Assembly (NCBI GenBank): GCA_004000515.1 | Contig: CP034537.1 | Coordinates: 992,001-1,056,000 of the forward strand | Direction: 5' to 3' | DNA from: Pseudomonas poae | Lineage (GTDB): Bacteria; Pseudomonadota; Gammaproteobacteria; Pseudomonadales; Pseudomonadaceae | Length of the DNA stretch: 64,000 nt | Shown: one piece after another, positions 41,330 to 53,183 of the stretch | Numbering within the stretch: the first letter of the stretch is position 1 | Layout: the number at the start of each line of letters is the position of its first letter | Position numbers and translations under genes: made by a program | The notes under the pieces: model-generated | Database searches by the model: none | What the model was told of the DNA's origin: nothing | What the model saw: only the letters and a program-made list of their open reading frames with translations

Positions 41330-43899
41330 TCAGGCCGGTTGGGCCTGGGAGGACAGCGGCTGCAGCGGCAGTAATGGCGCGTGCGGGTCGGACTTGATCG
41401 AATCACGCCAAGCGGCGAGCCACTCGGCATGCCCTTCGCTCCAGACCTGCTCGTGCAAGCGGGCCAGAGCGACTGGATCACTGAGCAAGGCCAGGCGTTC
41501 GCTGTTGTTGAGGCCGGCAGGGCCGACTTTCAACGCATGACGAACACGCTCGACACGCAGGTACTCGATCGGCTCCGCCTCACGGTGACGCGAGGTCGCC
41601 AGGGCGCAGGCCAGGGCGTTCTGCTGCGGGTCGACCACCGACCGCACGAAGCCGTCATTGAGCGCATGCCAACGGTTTTCGTGGGTGTACTTCTCGGTGG
41701 AGAGCAACGCTTGCGGCGGGTTGTATTCCTCAGGGATCAGGAACAGGCTCTCGTCGCGGGACTTGAGGCCCAGCTTGACCCGACTGGAGATCACCGACAC
41801 CGGGATCGACAGCATCAACGAGCCCACGATGGGCACCAGCCACCACAGGAAGCTTGGGTTCAACCACACCACCAGCAGCGCCCACAAGAAGCCCAGCACA
41901 GTTTGCGGACCGTGGCGCTTGACCGCTTCGCTCCATGGCGTCGAGTCGTCGTCACGCTGCGGCGAGTTCCAGGTAGCGGCCCAGCCGAGGAACGCGGCGA
42001 GCACGAAACGGGTGTGGAAAATCATCCGCACCGGCGCCAGCAGCATGGAGAACAACATCTCCAGCAGCATCGACAAGGTCACCTTGAACTTGCCGCCGAA
42101 CTCTTTCGCACCCTTGGCCCAGATCAGGATGATACTCAGCAGCTTGGGCAAGAACAGCAACACGATCGTGGTGGAGAACAGCGCCACCGCCTTGTCCGGA
42201 TGCCATTGCGGCCACAGCGGGTACAACTGGCGCGGGGCCATGAAGTACTGCGGCTCCATCAGGGTGTTCACCGCCAGCAAAGCCGTGGACAACACCAGGA
42301 ACAGGAACCACAACGGTGCCGACAAGTAAGACATCACGCCGGTCAGGAACACCGCGCGGTGCACCGGGTGCATGCCTTTTACCAGGAACAGGCGGAAGTT
42401 CATCAGGTTGCCGTGGCACCAGCGACGGTCACGCTTGAGTTCGTCCAACAGGTTCGGCGGCAGTTCTTCGTAGCTGCCCGGCAAGTCGTAGGCAATCCAC
42501 ACGCCCCAGCCGGCACGGCGCATCAGCGCGGCTTCGACGAAGTCGTGGGACAGGATGGCACCGGCGAACGCACCTTTACCCGGCAACGGCGCCAGGGCGC
42601 AGTGCTCGATAAACGGCTTCATGCGGATGATCGCGTTGTGACCCCAATAGTGGGATTCACCCAACTGCCAGAAGTGCAGGCCGGCGGTAAACAGCGGGCC
42701 GTACACACGGTGGCGAACTGCTGCATGCGCGCATACAGAGTGTCCATGCCCGACGCACGTGGCGCGGTCTGGATGATCCCGGCATCCGGCGTGGCTTCCA
42801 TCAGGCGCACCAGGCTGGTCAGGCATTCGCCGCTCATCACGCTGTCGGCGTCGAGCACCACCATGTACTTGTATTCACCGCCCCAGCGACGGCAGAAGTC
42901 GTCGAGGTTACCGCTCTTGCGCTTTACGCGACGGCGACGACGGCGGTAGAAGATCTTGCCAAAACCGCCGGCTTCGCGGCACACGTCGAGCCAGGCTTGC
43001 TGTTCGGCGATGCAGATGTCGGCGTCATTACTGTCGCTGAGCACGAAGAAATCGAAGCGGTCCAGGTCACCCGTGGCGGCTACCGATTCGAACGTAGCGC
43101 GCAGGCCGGCGAATACCCGGGGCACGTCTTCGTTGCAGATCGGCATGACCAGTGCGGTGCGGGCGTCTTTCGGAATTGGCTCGTCACCGGCACTTTTACC
43201 GGAGATGCGGTACTTATCGTGACCAGTGAGCAACTCAAGGAAACCCATCAACGCCGTCCAGAAACCGGCCGAGACCCAGCAGAACAAGATCCCGAACATG
43301 ATCAGGATGCTGGTTTGCAGGGCGTAGGGCAGTACCTGGGTGGCGGTTTGCAACAGGGTCTGGTTGCGGATCTCGTCGAAGTCCACCAGCGACCAGCCCT
43401 GGTACGGCATGATGCCTTTCATGTACCAGCCAGCAACGATGGTCTGGCCAAGCATCAGCACCAGCAGGATGTAACGACGAATCGAACCCACCGTACGCCA
43501 GCGTGCGGCGGGCAGGACCCGTTCGTCCTTCGGCGGCTTTGGCGGGTTGGTACGCCCGGTCATCCGGCGCCAGCCGCGGACCAGGATGTTGGTACGCCAA
43601 GGCTCAGGCACGACCTTGGTACGCCGAATCGGCGGCGTGGCCTTGAGGCACACGCGACCGCTGGCATCGAGCGCGAGCATTTCGGCGTCTTGCAGTTCTT
43701 CCGCGGTGCTCAAGGTCAAGCGGCGGCCAACCGACGCTTGGGCAGCGTCGACGGGCGCGTCGAAAGTCTTCGAGGACAAACGTTCGTGCAACTCGGTGAA
43801 GGATGTGCAGCCCGCCAGTTCGGCGCGCTGCTCAGCGGTCATCGGTAGATGCGCCAGGTACTCGGACAGAGTTTCTGGCTGGACTTGAGAATTACTCAT
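41330..43899 (-). CDS. opgH: Osmoregulated periplasmic glucan glucosyltransferase OpgH (frameshifted)
   Basis: Inner-membrane GT2 enzyme that polymerises the beta-1,2-glucan backbone from UDP-glucose. Restored length is about 856 residues. Cytoplasmic N-terminus ([20 protein letters not shown]), TM helices near residues 140-220, catalytic domain with [29 protein letters not shown] and [17 protein letters not shown]. Further helices follow ([20 protein letters not shown]). The frame breaks at 42709-42710 (one base lost; [16 protein letters not shown] expected). It overlaps opgG by 8 bases. Confidence 0.93.
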
Positions 43900-45628
43900 C
43901 GGCAGGCAACTGATAGCTCCAGGTTTCGGTCAGGACTTGTTCGGTCTTTTCCGGCTCCGGTGTGGCTGGGGCAGCTTCTGGCTGCTTGGCTTCCTTGTCC
44001 TTCGCGTCTTTCTTGGCCTGCTTCTCGTGCTGCTTGGCCAGCACTTTGTCAGCCTTGAGCACTTGGCTCGAGACCTTCTCAGGCTCAGGCTTCGGAATAT
44101 CCTGGACCAGAGCAGCACGCATTTCGGTCGGCTTGCCTGCGTCCTTGATCTTCATGCGCAGGGTCAGGCGCCAGCCTTTGGTGTGCTCGTTGTAGCGCAC
44201 GCTGTTCTCGACCACTTCGGCGTTGTCGCCAACACTGACTTGGCTACGCACCGGTGCGTCCGAAGGCAGGGCCTTGAGGGACGGGCCTTCGAAGTCCACG
44301 AGGTAAGCCACGCTGCCGTCTGGCTGACGGATCAGGTTGGACTGCTTCACGTCGCCAGTGGAACGCAGGGTCTGCTTGACCCAGGCGCTGTCGGCTGGAT
44401 GCAGGGCTTTTTCGTCCATGGTCCAGTGCAGGCGGTAGGCGACGTCCAGCGGCTTGCCGACTTCCGGCAGCTCTGCTGGGCTCCAGAACGCAACGATGTT
44501 GTCGTTGGTTTCATCGGCCGTTGGAATTTCTACCAGGTTGACGGTGCCTTTGCCCCAGTCGCCCTCAGGCTCGATCCAGGCACTCGGACGCTTGTCGTAG
44601 TTGTCGTCCAGGTCTTCGTAGTGGCTGAAATCGCGACCGCGTTGCAACAGACCGAAACCACGTGGGTTTTCTACGGTGAAGTTGCTGACCGACAGGTGTT
44701 TAGGGTTGTTCAGCGGGCGCCAGATCCACTCGCCATTGCCGGCATGGATCGACAGGCCACTGGAATCGTGCAGCTCACGGCGGTAGTTCAGCACTTTGGA
44801 AGGCTGGTTCGCACCGAACAGATACATGCTGGTCAACGGGGCAACGCCCAGCTTGCTGACTTTGTCACGCAGGTACATCTGGGATTTGACGTCGACAATG
44901 GTGTCGGTGCCCGGGCGCAGGGTCAGGCGATAGGCGCCAGTTGCACGCGGCGAGTCCAGCAAGGCAAAGATCACCAGTTGCTTCTCACCCGGCTTTGGAC
45001 GCTCGATCCAGAACTCGGTGAAGCGTGGGAATTCTTCGCCGGACGGCAATGCAGTGTCGATCGCCATGCCACGGGCGGACAGGCCATAAGACTGGCCTTT
45101 GCCGACGACGCGGAAGTAGCTGGCGCCGAGCATGGTCATGATTTCGTCTTGCTTGTCGGCCTTGTTGATCGGGTACAGCACACGGAAACCGGCATATCCC
45201 AGTTGTTCGGTGGCTTTAGGATCGAATTTCACATCGCCAAAATCGAAACGGCTTGGGTCGTACTTGATTTCGTTGACGCTGTCGGCGGTGACTTCGTTGA
45301 TTTTCACCGGCGTGTCGAAGTGCATGCCCTGGTGGTAGAAGGACAACTTGAACGGCGTGTTCTGATCGGCCCACTCGGCTTTTTCGTTGCGGAAACGAAT
45401 CTTCTGGTAGTCAGCGAACTTCATTTCGCGGAATTCGTTTGGCAGATTGCTGCGCGGAGCTTCGTATTTCTGCCCAGCCAGCTCTTTTGCCTTGGCCGAC
45501 ACATCATCCAGACTGAATGCCCACAGTTGACCCGCGCCGAACAGGCAAAACAGGGCGGAGCCCGTCACCAGTACGTTTCGTAACCGTTTGGCAGACAATT
45601 TTGGTGCATTACAGGGACTAACAATCAC
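43892..45628 (-). CDS. opgG: Periplasmic glucan biosynthesis protein OpgG
   Basis: Periplasmic protein needed for glucan branching or backbone handling, 578 residues from a GTG start ([20 protein letters not shown]) preceded by GAGGG. A signal peptide runs to GAGQLWA before [20 protein letters not shown]. The carbohydrate-binding-like N-terminal domain and C-terminal Ig-like domain are complete ([20 protein letters not shown] in the core). A Lys/Glu/Pro-rich tail ([20 protein letters not shown]) is typical of Pseudomonas. Intact; the start of opgH overlaps its end, so the two are coupled. Confidence 0.95.
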   Translation of the reverse strand: MIVSPCNAPKLSAKRLRNVLVTGSALFCLFGAGQLWAFSLDDVSAKAKELAGQKYEAPRSNLPNEFREMKFADYQKIRFRNEKAEWADQNTPFKLSFYHQGMHFDTPVKINEVTADSVNEIKYDPSRFDFGDVKFDPKATEQLGYAGFRVLYPINKADKQDEIMTMLGASYFRVVGKGQSYGLSARGMAIDTALPSGEEFPRFTEFWIERPKPGEKQLVIFALLDSPRATGAYRLTLRPGTDTIVDVKSQMYLRDKVSKLGVAPLTSMYLFGANQPSKVLNYRRELHDSSGLSIHAGNGEWIWRPLNNPKHLSVSNFTVENPRGFGLLQRGRDFSHYEDLDDNYDKRPSAWIEPEGDWGKGTVNLVEIPTADETNDNIVAFWSPAELPEVGKPLDVAYRLHWTMDEKALHPADSAWVKQTLRSTGDVKQSNLIRQPDGSVAYLVDFEGPSLKALPSDAPVRSQVSVGDNAEVVENSVRYNEHTKGWRLTLRMKIKDAGKPTEMRAALVQDIPKPEPEKVSSQVLKADKVLAKQHEKQAKKDAKDKEAKQPEAAPATPEPEKTEQVLTETWSYQLPADE

Positions 45629-45894
45629 GAGCAACCCTCGCCGAAAACAGATCAAAAACCAACGGCCAGCTATCTATATGCCAGGTTGGCGAGCATTGTT
45701 CCGACTCCCCTGGGGCAAAATGATTCCCCATTGGCTGTCGGACAAGTCTCTACCTAAGTCAAAAATGGACCAAACAACGCTGATCCCCGTAGCGCGCGAT
45801 TATCTAGTAGCCCGCGAGACAACGCATCAGGGACAACGAAGTATTTGTAGCGAAACCCTGCGTTTTTAGGCATTAAAAGTCGTTTTTAATACAA

Positions 45895-46328
45895 TCACGT
45901 CTGTAGGAGGAAGGTCACAGGGCCATCATTGACCAAATGCACCTGCATATCGGCGCCAAAACGCCCCGACGCCACCTTGCCATGCAATTGTTGCGCTTGT
46001 AACAACAAGTGGTCGAAAAGCGCCGCTCCCAGGGCCGGCGGGGCCGCTGTGGAGAAGCTTGGCCGTAGCCCGCTCTTGGTATCGGCCGCCAGCGTGAACT
46101 GCGACACCAGCAACAAACCGCCACTCACGTCCTTCAGCGACAGGTTCATCTTGCCCTCGTCGTCGCTGAACACCCGATAGTTAAGCAGCTTGTGCAGCAG
46201 TTTGTCGGCGCTCTCGGGGGTATCCGAAGGTTCAACCGCCACCAGCACCAGCAAACCTTGGTCAATCGCGCCGACGATTTCGCCCGCTACCTCGACGCGG
46301 GCGCCACGCACCCGTTGCAGCAGGCCCT

Positions 46329-46332
<4 letters not shown>
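45895..46332 (-). CDS. dtd: D-aminoacyl-tRNA deacylase
   Basis: Removes D-amino acids mischarged on tRNA. It has 145 residues: [20 protein letters not shown], the cross-subunit [12 protein letters not shown] motif, and the [12 protein letters not shown]-terminus with the Gly-cisPro motif that rejects L-amino acids. It overlaps the pip stop by four bases (ATGA), so pip-dtd form an operon. The 266 bases between dtd and opgG hold the opgG leader and show no further gene. Confidence 0.97.
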
Positions 46333-47300
<968 letters not shown>

Positions 47301-47403
47301 TGCGCGCTCCGTAGGGGTCGGGTTCATCCCTGGGGGGACGTCGATTATTTTTGCCGTCTGGCACTATAAACCCGAATTGTGCAATGAGCATGTCCTTGAG
47401 TGC

Positions 47404-48339
47404 CTAGACCTGTGTCAGCCCTTCGCTCCTCAGGTAATCCAGCAGGTAGTCGTAGAGCCGGTCTACCTCCGGCACCTGGCGCCGCGCCCGCAGGCAACCG
47501 TGGACCAGGCCCTTGCCGGGGTAGAGCAACGTGGTCACGCCAGCCGCGTGCAGGCGTTCGGCGTAAAGCATGCCGTCATCACGCAGCGGGTCGAATTGGG
47601 CCACGGCGATAAAAGCCTTTGGCAGACCGCGGAAATCCTTGGCCAGCAACGGCATGGCGTAGGCCGACGGTTTCTCGGTGCCCAGCAGGTACAGCGCCAG
47701 GTAGCAGTCGGTGTCGGCGCTGCTGAGTAGCGGTGCATCCATGCAATCACGCCGCGATGGCAGATCCGCTGGACCACCCAGGCCAGGGTAGACCAGCACC
47801 TGGGCCCTCGGTAGCGGTTGCCCATCGTCCCGCAGCCCCAGGCACAACGCCGCCGCCAGGTTGCCGCCCGCACTGTCGCCCGCCACCACCAGGCGTTGCA
47901 GGTCTATGGCGTATGGCCCCTGCCCGGCCTGGATTGCCTGCCACACAGCGCGGCAATCGTTGTAGGCCGCCGGGAACGGGTATTCGGGGGCTAGCCGGTA
48001 GTCGATGGCGATGACCAGTACCTGCAAGGTATTGGCCAGCTCGAAACAGATGAAGTCGTGGGAGCCCAACCCGCCGACGACCCAGCCGCCGCCGTGCATA
48101 TATAGAAGGCAGGGCCAGCCGTTGGGTGGCGTCGGAGTGGTGGGCAGGTAACTGCGGATGTTGACGCCGGCCAGGGAGCAGTCTTCGATTAGCAGACCCT
48201 CTGGGCGGGGTGGGGTGAATGCCTGGCACATACGGTCATAGTTCTGGCGTAAACCGGCCAGGGAGGAGTCGTCGCTGGTGAAGGATTCGGTTTTGGCTAC
48301 AAAGGCACGCATTTGCGAAGAAATAGGGTATTCAGACAT
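47404..48339 (-). CDS. Alpha/beta hydrolase of the hormone-sensitive lipase family
   Basis: Probable carboxylesterase of 311 residues from MSEYPISSQMRAFVAKTESF (AGGAA upstream). HSL oxyanion motif YMHGGGWVVGG near residue 80, nucleophile elbow VAGDSAGGNLAAAL near residue 150, acid in FDPLRDDGMLYAERL and base in GLVHGCLRAR. There is no signal peptide, so it is cytoplasmic. The substrate is unknown. Monocistronic by spacing. Confidence 0.87.
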   Translation of the reverse strand: MSEYPISSQMRAFVAKTESFTSDDSSLAGLRQNYDRMCQAFTPPRPEGLLIEDCSLAGVNIRSYLPTTPTPPNGWPCLLYMHGGGWVVGGLGSHDFICFELANTLQVLVIAIDYRLAPEYPFPAAYNDCRAVWQAIQAGQGPYAIDLQRLVVAGDSAGGNLAAALCLGLRDDGQPLPRAQVLVYPGLGGPADLPSRRDCMDAPLLSSADTDCYLALYLLGTEKPSAYAMPLLAKDFRGLPKAFIAVAQFDPLRDDGMLYAERLHAAGVTTLLYPGKGLVHGCLRARRQVPEVDRLYDYLLDYLRSEGLTQV

Positions 48340-48368
48340 GCACGGATTTCCTGCGATAAAGATTGAAT

Positions 48369-48394
48369 GTGGGAGCTGGCTTGCCTGCTCCCAC
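48369..48394. repeat. Collapsed REP hairpin
   Basis: GTGGGAGCTGGCTTGCC runs directly into TGCTCCCAC, giving a short stem with the usual 50-base spacer missing. It looks like a REP doublet that lost its centre. Confidence 0.65.
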
Positions 48395-48428
48395 ATTGCC
48401 CTTCTTTGTTCGACCTACCGTGTTCGGC

Positions 48429-49363
48429 TCAAGGCTTGAGACTGGCCTGTACAGCTTCTACACCATCCTTGCCATCAAACGCCGTGACCCCGGCCAACCA
48501 GCGCTGCAAGTCCTCGGGATGATCACGCAACCATTGCTTCGCTACGTCCTGGGGCGACTGGCGCTCCATGATCGGCACCATCAACTGGCTTTCCTGGGCG
48601 GCGGTAAACGTGAGGTTTTCCAGCAAGCGGTTGGCATTCGGGCAACGCTCGGCGAAGTCTGGCGCAGTCACCGTAGACACGGTGGCGCGGCCTTCGTCGG
48701 GGCCGAATACATCTTCGCTGCCGGTGAGGTAGGCCATCTTCATATTGATGTTCATCGGGTGCGGGGTCCAACCGACGAACACCACGAACTCCTTGCGGTT
48801 CACCGCCCGCTGCACCGCTGCCAACATGCCCGCCTCACCGGAGGCCACCAACTTGAAGCCGCCGAGGCCGAAGTGGTTGGTGTCGATCATTTTCTGGATA
48901 TCGGTATTCGCGCCGCTACCGGGTTCAATGCCATAGATCTTGCCACCCAGCTTGTCCTTGAAGCGGGCAATATCGGCAAAGGTTTTCAAGCCCGCATCGG
49001 CCACGTATTGCGGCACGGCCAGGGTGGCCTGGGCATCGGCAAGGCTGGGCTTATCGAACACCTTGACCTGCTTGGCCGCCACGAACGGCGCAATGTTGTT
49101 GTCCATCGCCGGCTTCCAGTAGCCGAGGAAGATATCCAGGCGCTTGTCGCGAATACCGGCAAAGATGATCTGCTGCACGGCGCTGGTCTGCTTGCTGTCG
49201 TAACCCAGGCCGTTGAGCAGCACATCGGCCATGCCGGAGGTGGCGATCACGTCAGTCCAACTGACCACGCCCATGCGGATGTTTTTGCAGGAGGCCGGTT
49301 CGGCGGCCATGACTTGCGCACTGAGCAGTGCGGCACCGATGAAGGGCAACAACAGTTTTTCAT
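48429..49363 (-). CDS. Choline/betaine-type ABC transporter substrate-binding protein (frameshifted near start)
   Basis: Periplasmic OpuAC/ProX-like quaternary-amine-binding protein of about 310 residues. The ATG at 49363 gives MKN; the A-run (bases 49356-49360) needs one more A to read MKKLLLPFIGAALLSAQVMA, a normal signal peptide. Mature part: SCKNIRMGVVSWTDVIATSG, LGYWKPAMDNNIAPFV, GYDSKQTSAVQQIIFAG, and FVGWTPHPMNINMKM, which has the aromatic residues that could form a cation-binding box. No permease or ATPase is adjacent, so it may feed a transporter encoded elsewhere. Confidence 0.88.
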
Positions 49364-49464
49364 GGGGATGGGCTCACTCGGCTGTTTTTATTTCACAACC
49401 TTAACCAGTGGGGCCTGGGTGAACACGAACTGGGGCGACGGGCAGTTGCACTGGGGCGACCGTG

Positions 49465-49527
49465 AAGCCAGCTCCCACCTTTGACCGCATTCTCATATTG
49501 GAACTCGGTCAAAGGTGGAGCTGGCTT
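49465..49527. repeat. Inverted repeat with REP arms in inverted order
   Basis: AAGCCAGCTCCCACCTTTG is complementary, apart from one missing base, to CAAAGGTGGAGCTGGCTT. The tips face inward, unlike the other doublets. It lies between hutG and the binding-protein gene. Confidence 0.75.
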
Positions 49528-49543
49528 GCCTGCGATAGCGATC

Positions 49544-50344
49544 TCAGCCGTAGCGCTTTTGTCCCCAGGCTAAAAATGCCTCCAACAACTGCTTCAACAC
49601 CACCCGCGTCGGCTCGGCCAGGTCTGCGCGATACCGGAACGGCTCAAACTCTTCCATATACGTGCACTGGCCCAGTTCCAACTGCACGGCATGAATATCC
49701 TGCGCCGGGTTGCCGTAATGCCGGGTGATATGCCCACCCTTGAAGCGCCCGTTCAGCACATGGGTGTACTGCGGATGCTCGGCGCAAATGGCTTCCAGTT
49801 GGCTGGCCAATTCGGGATCACACGCAGCGCCGTTAAAGGTGCCGAGGTTGAAGTCCGGCAGCTTGCCGTCGAACAGGTGCGGGATCACCGAACGGATCGA
49901 ATGCGCATCGAACAACAATGCATAGCCAAACTCAGCCTTGAGCCGCGCCAGTTCGTCTTGCAACGTCTGGTGGTACGGGCCCCAGACGCCTTCAAGATAG
50001 GTCGCGCGCTCGGCCTTGCTCGGCTCCAGGCCTTCACGGAACAACGGCACGCCGTCGAACAGCGTGGCCGGGTACAGGCCAGTGGTGGCGCCGACGTACA
50101 GCGGTTTATCGTCGGACGGCCGGTTCAGGTCGATCACGAACCGCGAGTACTCCGCCGCCAGGGTGCTGGCACCCAACGCTTCGGCAAAGTCATACAGCGT
50201 GGGGATGTGCCAGTCGGTGTCCGGCAGGCTTTGGGCCTCGGGGATCAACCCGGCTTGCACGGCGGGTGTCAGGCGCAGGCCGGCGTGGGGCATGCTGATC
50301 AGCAGCGGTACGCGGCCTTGTTTGAAGTTCAGAACCTTATCCAC
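49544..50344 (-). CDS. hutG: N-formylglutamate deformylase
   Basis: Last step of the five-step histidine pathway: N-formylglutamate to glutamate and formate. It has 266 residues. The GTG at 50344 with GAGGAA upstream gives MDKVLNFKQGRVPLLISMPH; the open frame further upstream is not conserved. Motifs: ISMPHAGLRL, DTDWHIPTLYDFAE, LFDAHSIRSVIP and FKGGHITRHYGNP (metal-binding His residues). Last gene of the hut operon, 13 bases after hutI. Confidence 0.96.
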   Translation of the reverse strand: MDKVLNFKQGRVPLLISMPHAGLRLTPAVQAGLIPEAQSLPDTDWHIPTLYDFAEALGASTLAAEYSRFVIDLNRPSDDKPLYVGATTGLYPATLFDGVPLFREGLEPSKAERATYLEGVWGPYHQTLQDELARLKAEFGYALLFDAHSIRSVIPHLFDGKLPDFNLGTFNGAACDPELASQLEAICAEHPQYTHVLNGRFKGGHITRHYGNPAQDIHAVQLELGQCTYMEEFEPFRYRADLAEPTRVVLKQLLEAFLAWGQKRYG

Positions 50345-50357
50345 AGCAGTATTCCTC

Positions 50358-51563
50358 TCAAACCGTGACGTCGGCGCCATGGCGCACGACGCGTTTATCC
50401 AGTTCGCCACCCAACCAGTAGGCCAGGTCGGCGGGACGATCAATCTGCCAGGCAACGAAGTCCGCGACCTTGCCCACTTCCAACGAGCCGTGGGTGGCGC
50501 CCATGCCCAAGGCTGTGGCCGCGTGCTGGGTCGCGCCCGCTAGGGCTTCTTCCGGGGTCATGCGGAACAGCGTGCAGGCCATGTTCAGCATCAGGCGTAC
50601 CGACAACGCTGGCGAGGTGCCGGGGTTGAGGTCGCTGGCAATGGCGATCTTCACGCCGTGCTTGCGCAGCGCGTCCATGGGCGGCAATTGGGTTTCGCGC
50701 AAGAAGTAGAACGCGCCCGGCAGCAACACGGCGACAGTGCCGGAGGCGGCCATGGCGATGGCGTCTTCTTCGGTCATGAACTCCAGGTGATCCGCAGACA
50801 GCGCGTGATAACGCGCGGCCAGGCTGGAGCCGTGCAGCGACGACAGCTGCTCGGCATGCAGTTTCACCGGCAGTCCCAGTTGCTGCGCAACCTTGAACAC
50901 GCGCTCCACCTGTTCGGTGGAAAACGCCAGGTACTCGCAGAACGCATCCACCGCATCCACCAGCCCTTCCGCCGCCAGGGCCGGCAGCATGTCGGTGCAG
51001 ATATGCTCGATGTAGTCGTCGGCGCGGTCCTTGTACTCCGGTGGCAACGCGTGAGCCGCCAGGCACGTGGCACGCACGCTGACCGGCAGCGCTTCGCCGA
51101 GACGGCGCGCCACCCGCAGCATCTTGCGTTCGTTGGCCAAGTCGAGGCCGTAGCCGGATTTGATTTCCACCGTGGTCACGCCGTCGCGCAGCAAACTGCG
51201 CAGGCGTTTGTGGGCGCTTGCGAACAGTTCATCTTCGCTCGCCGCACGGGTGGCGCGCACGGTGCTGGCAATACCGCCACCCTTGGCTGCGATTTCGGCG
51301 TAGCTCACGCCTTCGAGGCGTTGCTCGAATTCGCCGCTGCGATTGCCACCGAACACCGTGTGGGTGTGGCAGTCGATCAGCCCGGGGGTCACCCACGCGC
51401 CTTGCAGGTCATGCACCTGGGCATAGTCTGCCGTTGGCACTTGGCTGCGGGGGCCGATCCACTCGATGAGCGAACCGGCTGTGACCATGGCGGCATCCTC
51501 GATGATCGAGTATTTACCCTGGGCCATGGTTGCGACGTGGCAGTGTTGCCAAAGCGTTTTCAT
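50358..51563 (-). CDS. hutI: Imidazolonepropionase
   Basis: Third step: hydrolyses imidazolone-5-propionate to N-formimino-L-glutamate. It has 401 residues; the ATG at 51563 with GGGAGG upstream is preferred over the adjacent TTG. Amidohydrolase metal ligands lie in [44 protein letters not shown] and the Asp in [11 protein letters not shown]. Intact, and coupled closely to hutG and the permease. Confidence 0.97.
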   Translation of the reverse strand: MKTLWQHCHVATMAQGKYSIIEDAAMVTAGSLIEWIGPRSQVPTADYAQVHDLQGAWVTPGLIDCHTHTVFGGNRSGEFEQRLEGVSYAEIAAKGGGIASTVRATRAASEDELFASAHKRLRSLLRDGVTTVEIKSGYGLDLANERKMLRVARRLGEALPVSVRATCLAAHALPPEYKDRADDYIEHICTDMLPALAAEGLVDAVDAFCEYLAFSTEQVERVFKVAQQLGLPVKLHAEQLSSLHGSSLAARYHALSADHLEFMTEEDAIAMAASGTVAVLLPGAFYFLRETQLPPMDALRKHGVKIAIASDLNPGTSPALSVRLMLNMACTLFRMTPEEALAGATQHAATALGMGATHGSLEVGKVADFVAWQIDRPADLAYWLGGELDKRVVRHGADVTV

Positions 51564-51578
51564 CAACGCCTCCCTGAA

Positions 51579-52988
51579 TTAACGATGAGACAAAGCCGGG
51601 TCATAGTGGACCTTGGCCGCTTGCCCGGCGGCGGGTTTTACCCACAGCAGGTAGGCAACGACCAGCAGCACGATCCATATGGCACCAACCAACAAGGCTG
51701 CCTGGGTGTCCGGGAAGTAACCCAGCACGCCAAACACGAACAGCATGAACACGATCGCCGCGGCTGGCGCATAGGGCCAGAACGGTACCGGGAATTTCAA
51801 TTCGGCCACTTGCTCAGGCGTCATGGAGCGGCGCATGGCGACCTGGGTGAACAGAATCATCAGCCACACCCACACGGTGGCGAAGGTGGCAATCGAGGCG
51901 ATCAGCAAGAACACGTTTTCCGGGATCAAGTAGTTGAGCACCACACCGCCCAGCAGCGCCGCGCCCATGACCACCACGGTCATCCACGGCACACCTTGCT
52001 TGGACAGTTGCGCAAAGCCCTTGGGCGCTTGCCCCTGCTGGGCCAGGCCGTACATCATGCGGCCGGCGCCGAAGATGTCGCTGTTAATGGCCGAGACCGC
52101 CGCCGAGATCACCACGATGTTGAGGATGGTGGCCGCCGAGCCAATCCCCAGGTTGCTGAAGATCTGCACGAACGGACTGCCCTGGCTGCCGATCTGCGGC
52201 CACGGATAGATGGCCATCAGCACAAACAGGGTCAGCACGTAAAACAACAGGATGCGCAGCGGCACAGCGTTGATTGCCTTGGGAATCACGCGTTGCGGGT
52301 CCTTGGCTTCACCGGCAGTGATGCCGATGATTTCAATGCCGCCAAAGGCAAACATCACCACGGCAAACGAGGCGATCAGGCCACCGACGCCGTTAGGCAT
52401 GAAGCCGCCGTGGGCCCACAGGTTGCTGAGCCCGCTGGCCTGGGTTTCACCGGCTGAATGGATGCCGAACAGCATGATGCCGAAACCGCCGAGGATCATC
52501 GCGACGATGGCGCCTACCTTGAGCAACGACAGCCAGAACTCCATTTCGCCAAACACTTTGACGTTGCACAGGTTCAGGCCACCGATCAAAAACACAATGC
52601 CGAGGACCCACACCCAACGTGCGACTTCGGGAAACCAGAAGCCCATGTAGATGCCGAAGGCGGTCACATCGGCCAGGCAGACGATGATCATTTCAAACGC
52701 GTAGGTCCAGCCGAGGACAAAACCGGCCAAGGGGCCCAGGTAGGTGCTGGCGTACTGGCCGAACGAACCGGACACTGGATTGTGCACGGCCATTTCGCCG
52801 AGGGCGCGCATCACCATGAACACGGCGGCGCCGCCGATCAGGTAGGCCAGCAGCACAGCGGGACCGGCCATCTGGATAGCTGAGGCAGACCCGTAGAACA
52901 GCCCGGTACCGATCGCGGAACCGAGTGCCATGAAGCGAATATGTCGGGCGCTTAGGCCGCGTTTCAAACCCTTTTCTTGCTGGTGCAT
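51579..52988 (-). CDS. hutT: Histidine permease (APC-family amino acid transporter, HutT/ProY type)
   Basis: 12-helix amino acid:cation symporter of 469 residues. The N-terminus [20 protein letters not shown] is followed by [20 protein letters not shown], the APC signature, and [29 protein letters not shown] precedes the ATG. Position between hutH and hutI fits the histidine transporter HutTh described in P. fluorescens SBW25; proline permease ProY is the close homologue. Specificity is inferred from context. Confidence 0.88.
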   Translation of the reverse strand: MHQQEKGLKRGLSARHIRFMALGSAIGTGLFYGSASAIQMAGPAVLLAYLIGGAAVFMVMRALGEMAVHNPVSGSFGQYASTYLGPLAGFVLGWTYAFEMIIVCLADVTAFGIYMGFWFPEVARWVWVLGIVFLIGGLNLCNVKVFGEMEFWLSLLKVGAIVAMILGGFGIMLFGIHSAGETQASGLSNLWAHGGFMPNGVGGLIASFAVVMFAFGGIEIIGITAGEAKDPQRVIPKAINAVPLRILLFYVLTLFVLMAIYPWPQIGSQGSPFVQIFSNLGIGSAATILNIVVISAAVSAINSDIFGAGRMMYGLAQQGQAPKGFAQLSKQGVPWMTVVVMGAALLGGVVLNYLIPENVFLLIASIATFATVWVWLMILFTQVAMRRSMTPEQVAELKFPVPFWPYAPAAAIVFMLFVFGVLGYFPDTQAALLVGAIWIVLLVVAYLLWVKPAAGQAAKVHYDPALSHR

Positions 52989-53044
52989 TTCTCGTCCTTA
53001 ATTATTTTTATCCTGAGAAAATATGAATCCTGACACCTATCAAC

Positions 53045-53172
53045 TGTAGTGGCGGGCTTGCCCGCGCTGGTGGTAAGCCGCCCTGATAAGGCCACCGCGT
53101 TGTGTCAGTGATAACGCGGGCTTGTTTCAGGGCGGCTGCGCCACCCAGCGCGGGGCAAGCCCGCTCACTACA
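53045..53172. repeat. REP-like repeat, TAGTG class, extended
   Basis: TGTAGTGGCGGGCTTGCCCG at the left and CGGGGCAAGCCCGCTCACTA at the right are inverted. The interior contains a second, imperfect pair (AAGCCGCCCTGA and TCAGGGCGGCTGCG). It lies within the hut operon between hutH and hutT. Confidence 0.8.
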
Positions 53173-53183
53173 AGGTGTAGCGC

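Noticed and set aside
41381..45583. Long plus-strand open frames opposite opgH and opgG
   Set aside because: Mirrors of the opgGH coding sequence, without motifs or start context.
45629..45894. Plus-strand open frame of about 93 codons upstream of opgG
   Set aside because: No ribosome-binding site or homologous motif; it overlaps the opgG start region and is best seen as leader sequence.
50658..52457. 599-codon open frame opposite hutI and the histidine permease
   Set aside because: Shadow spanning two real genes, His/Gln/Arg-rich, with no recognisable domain.
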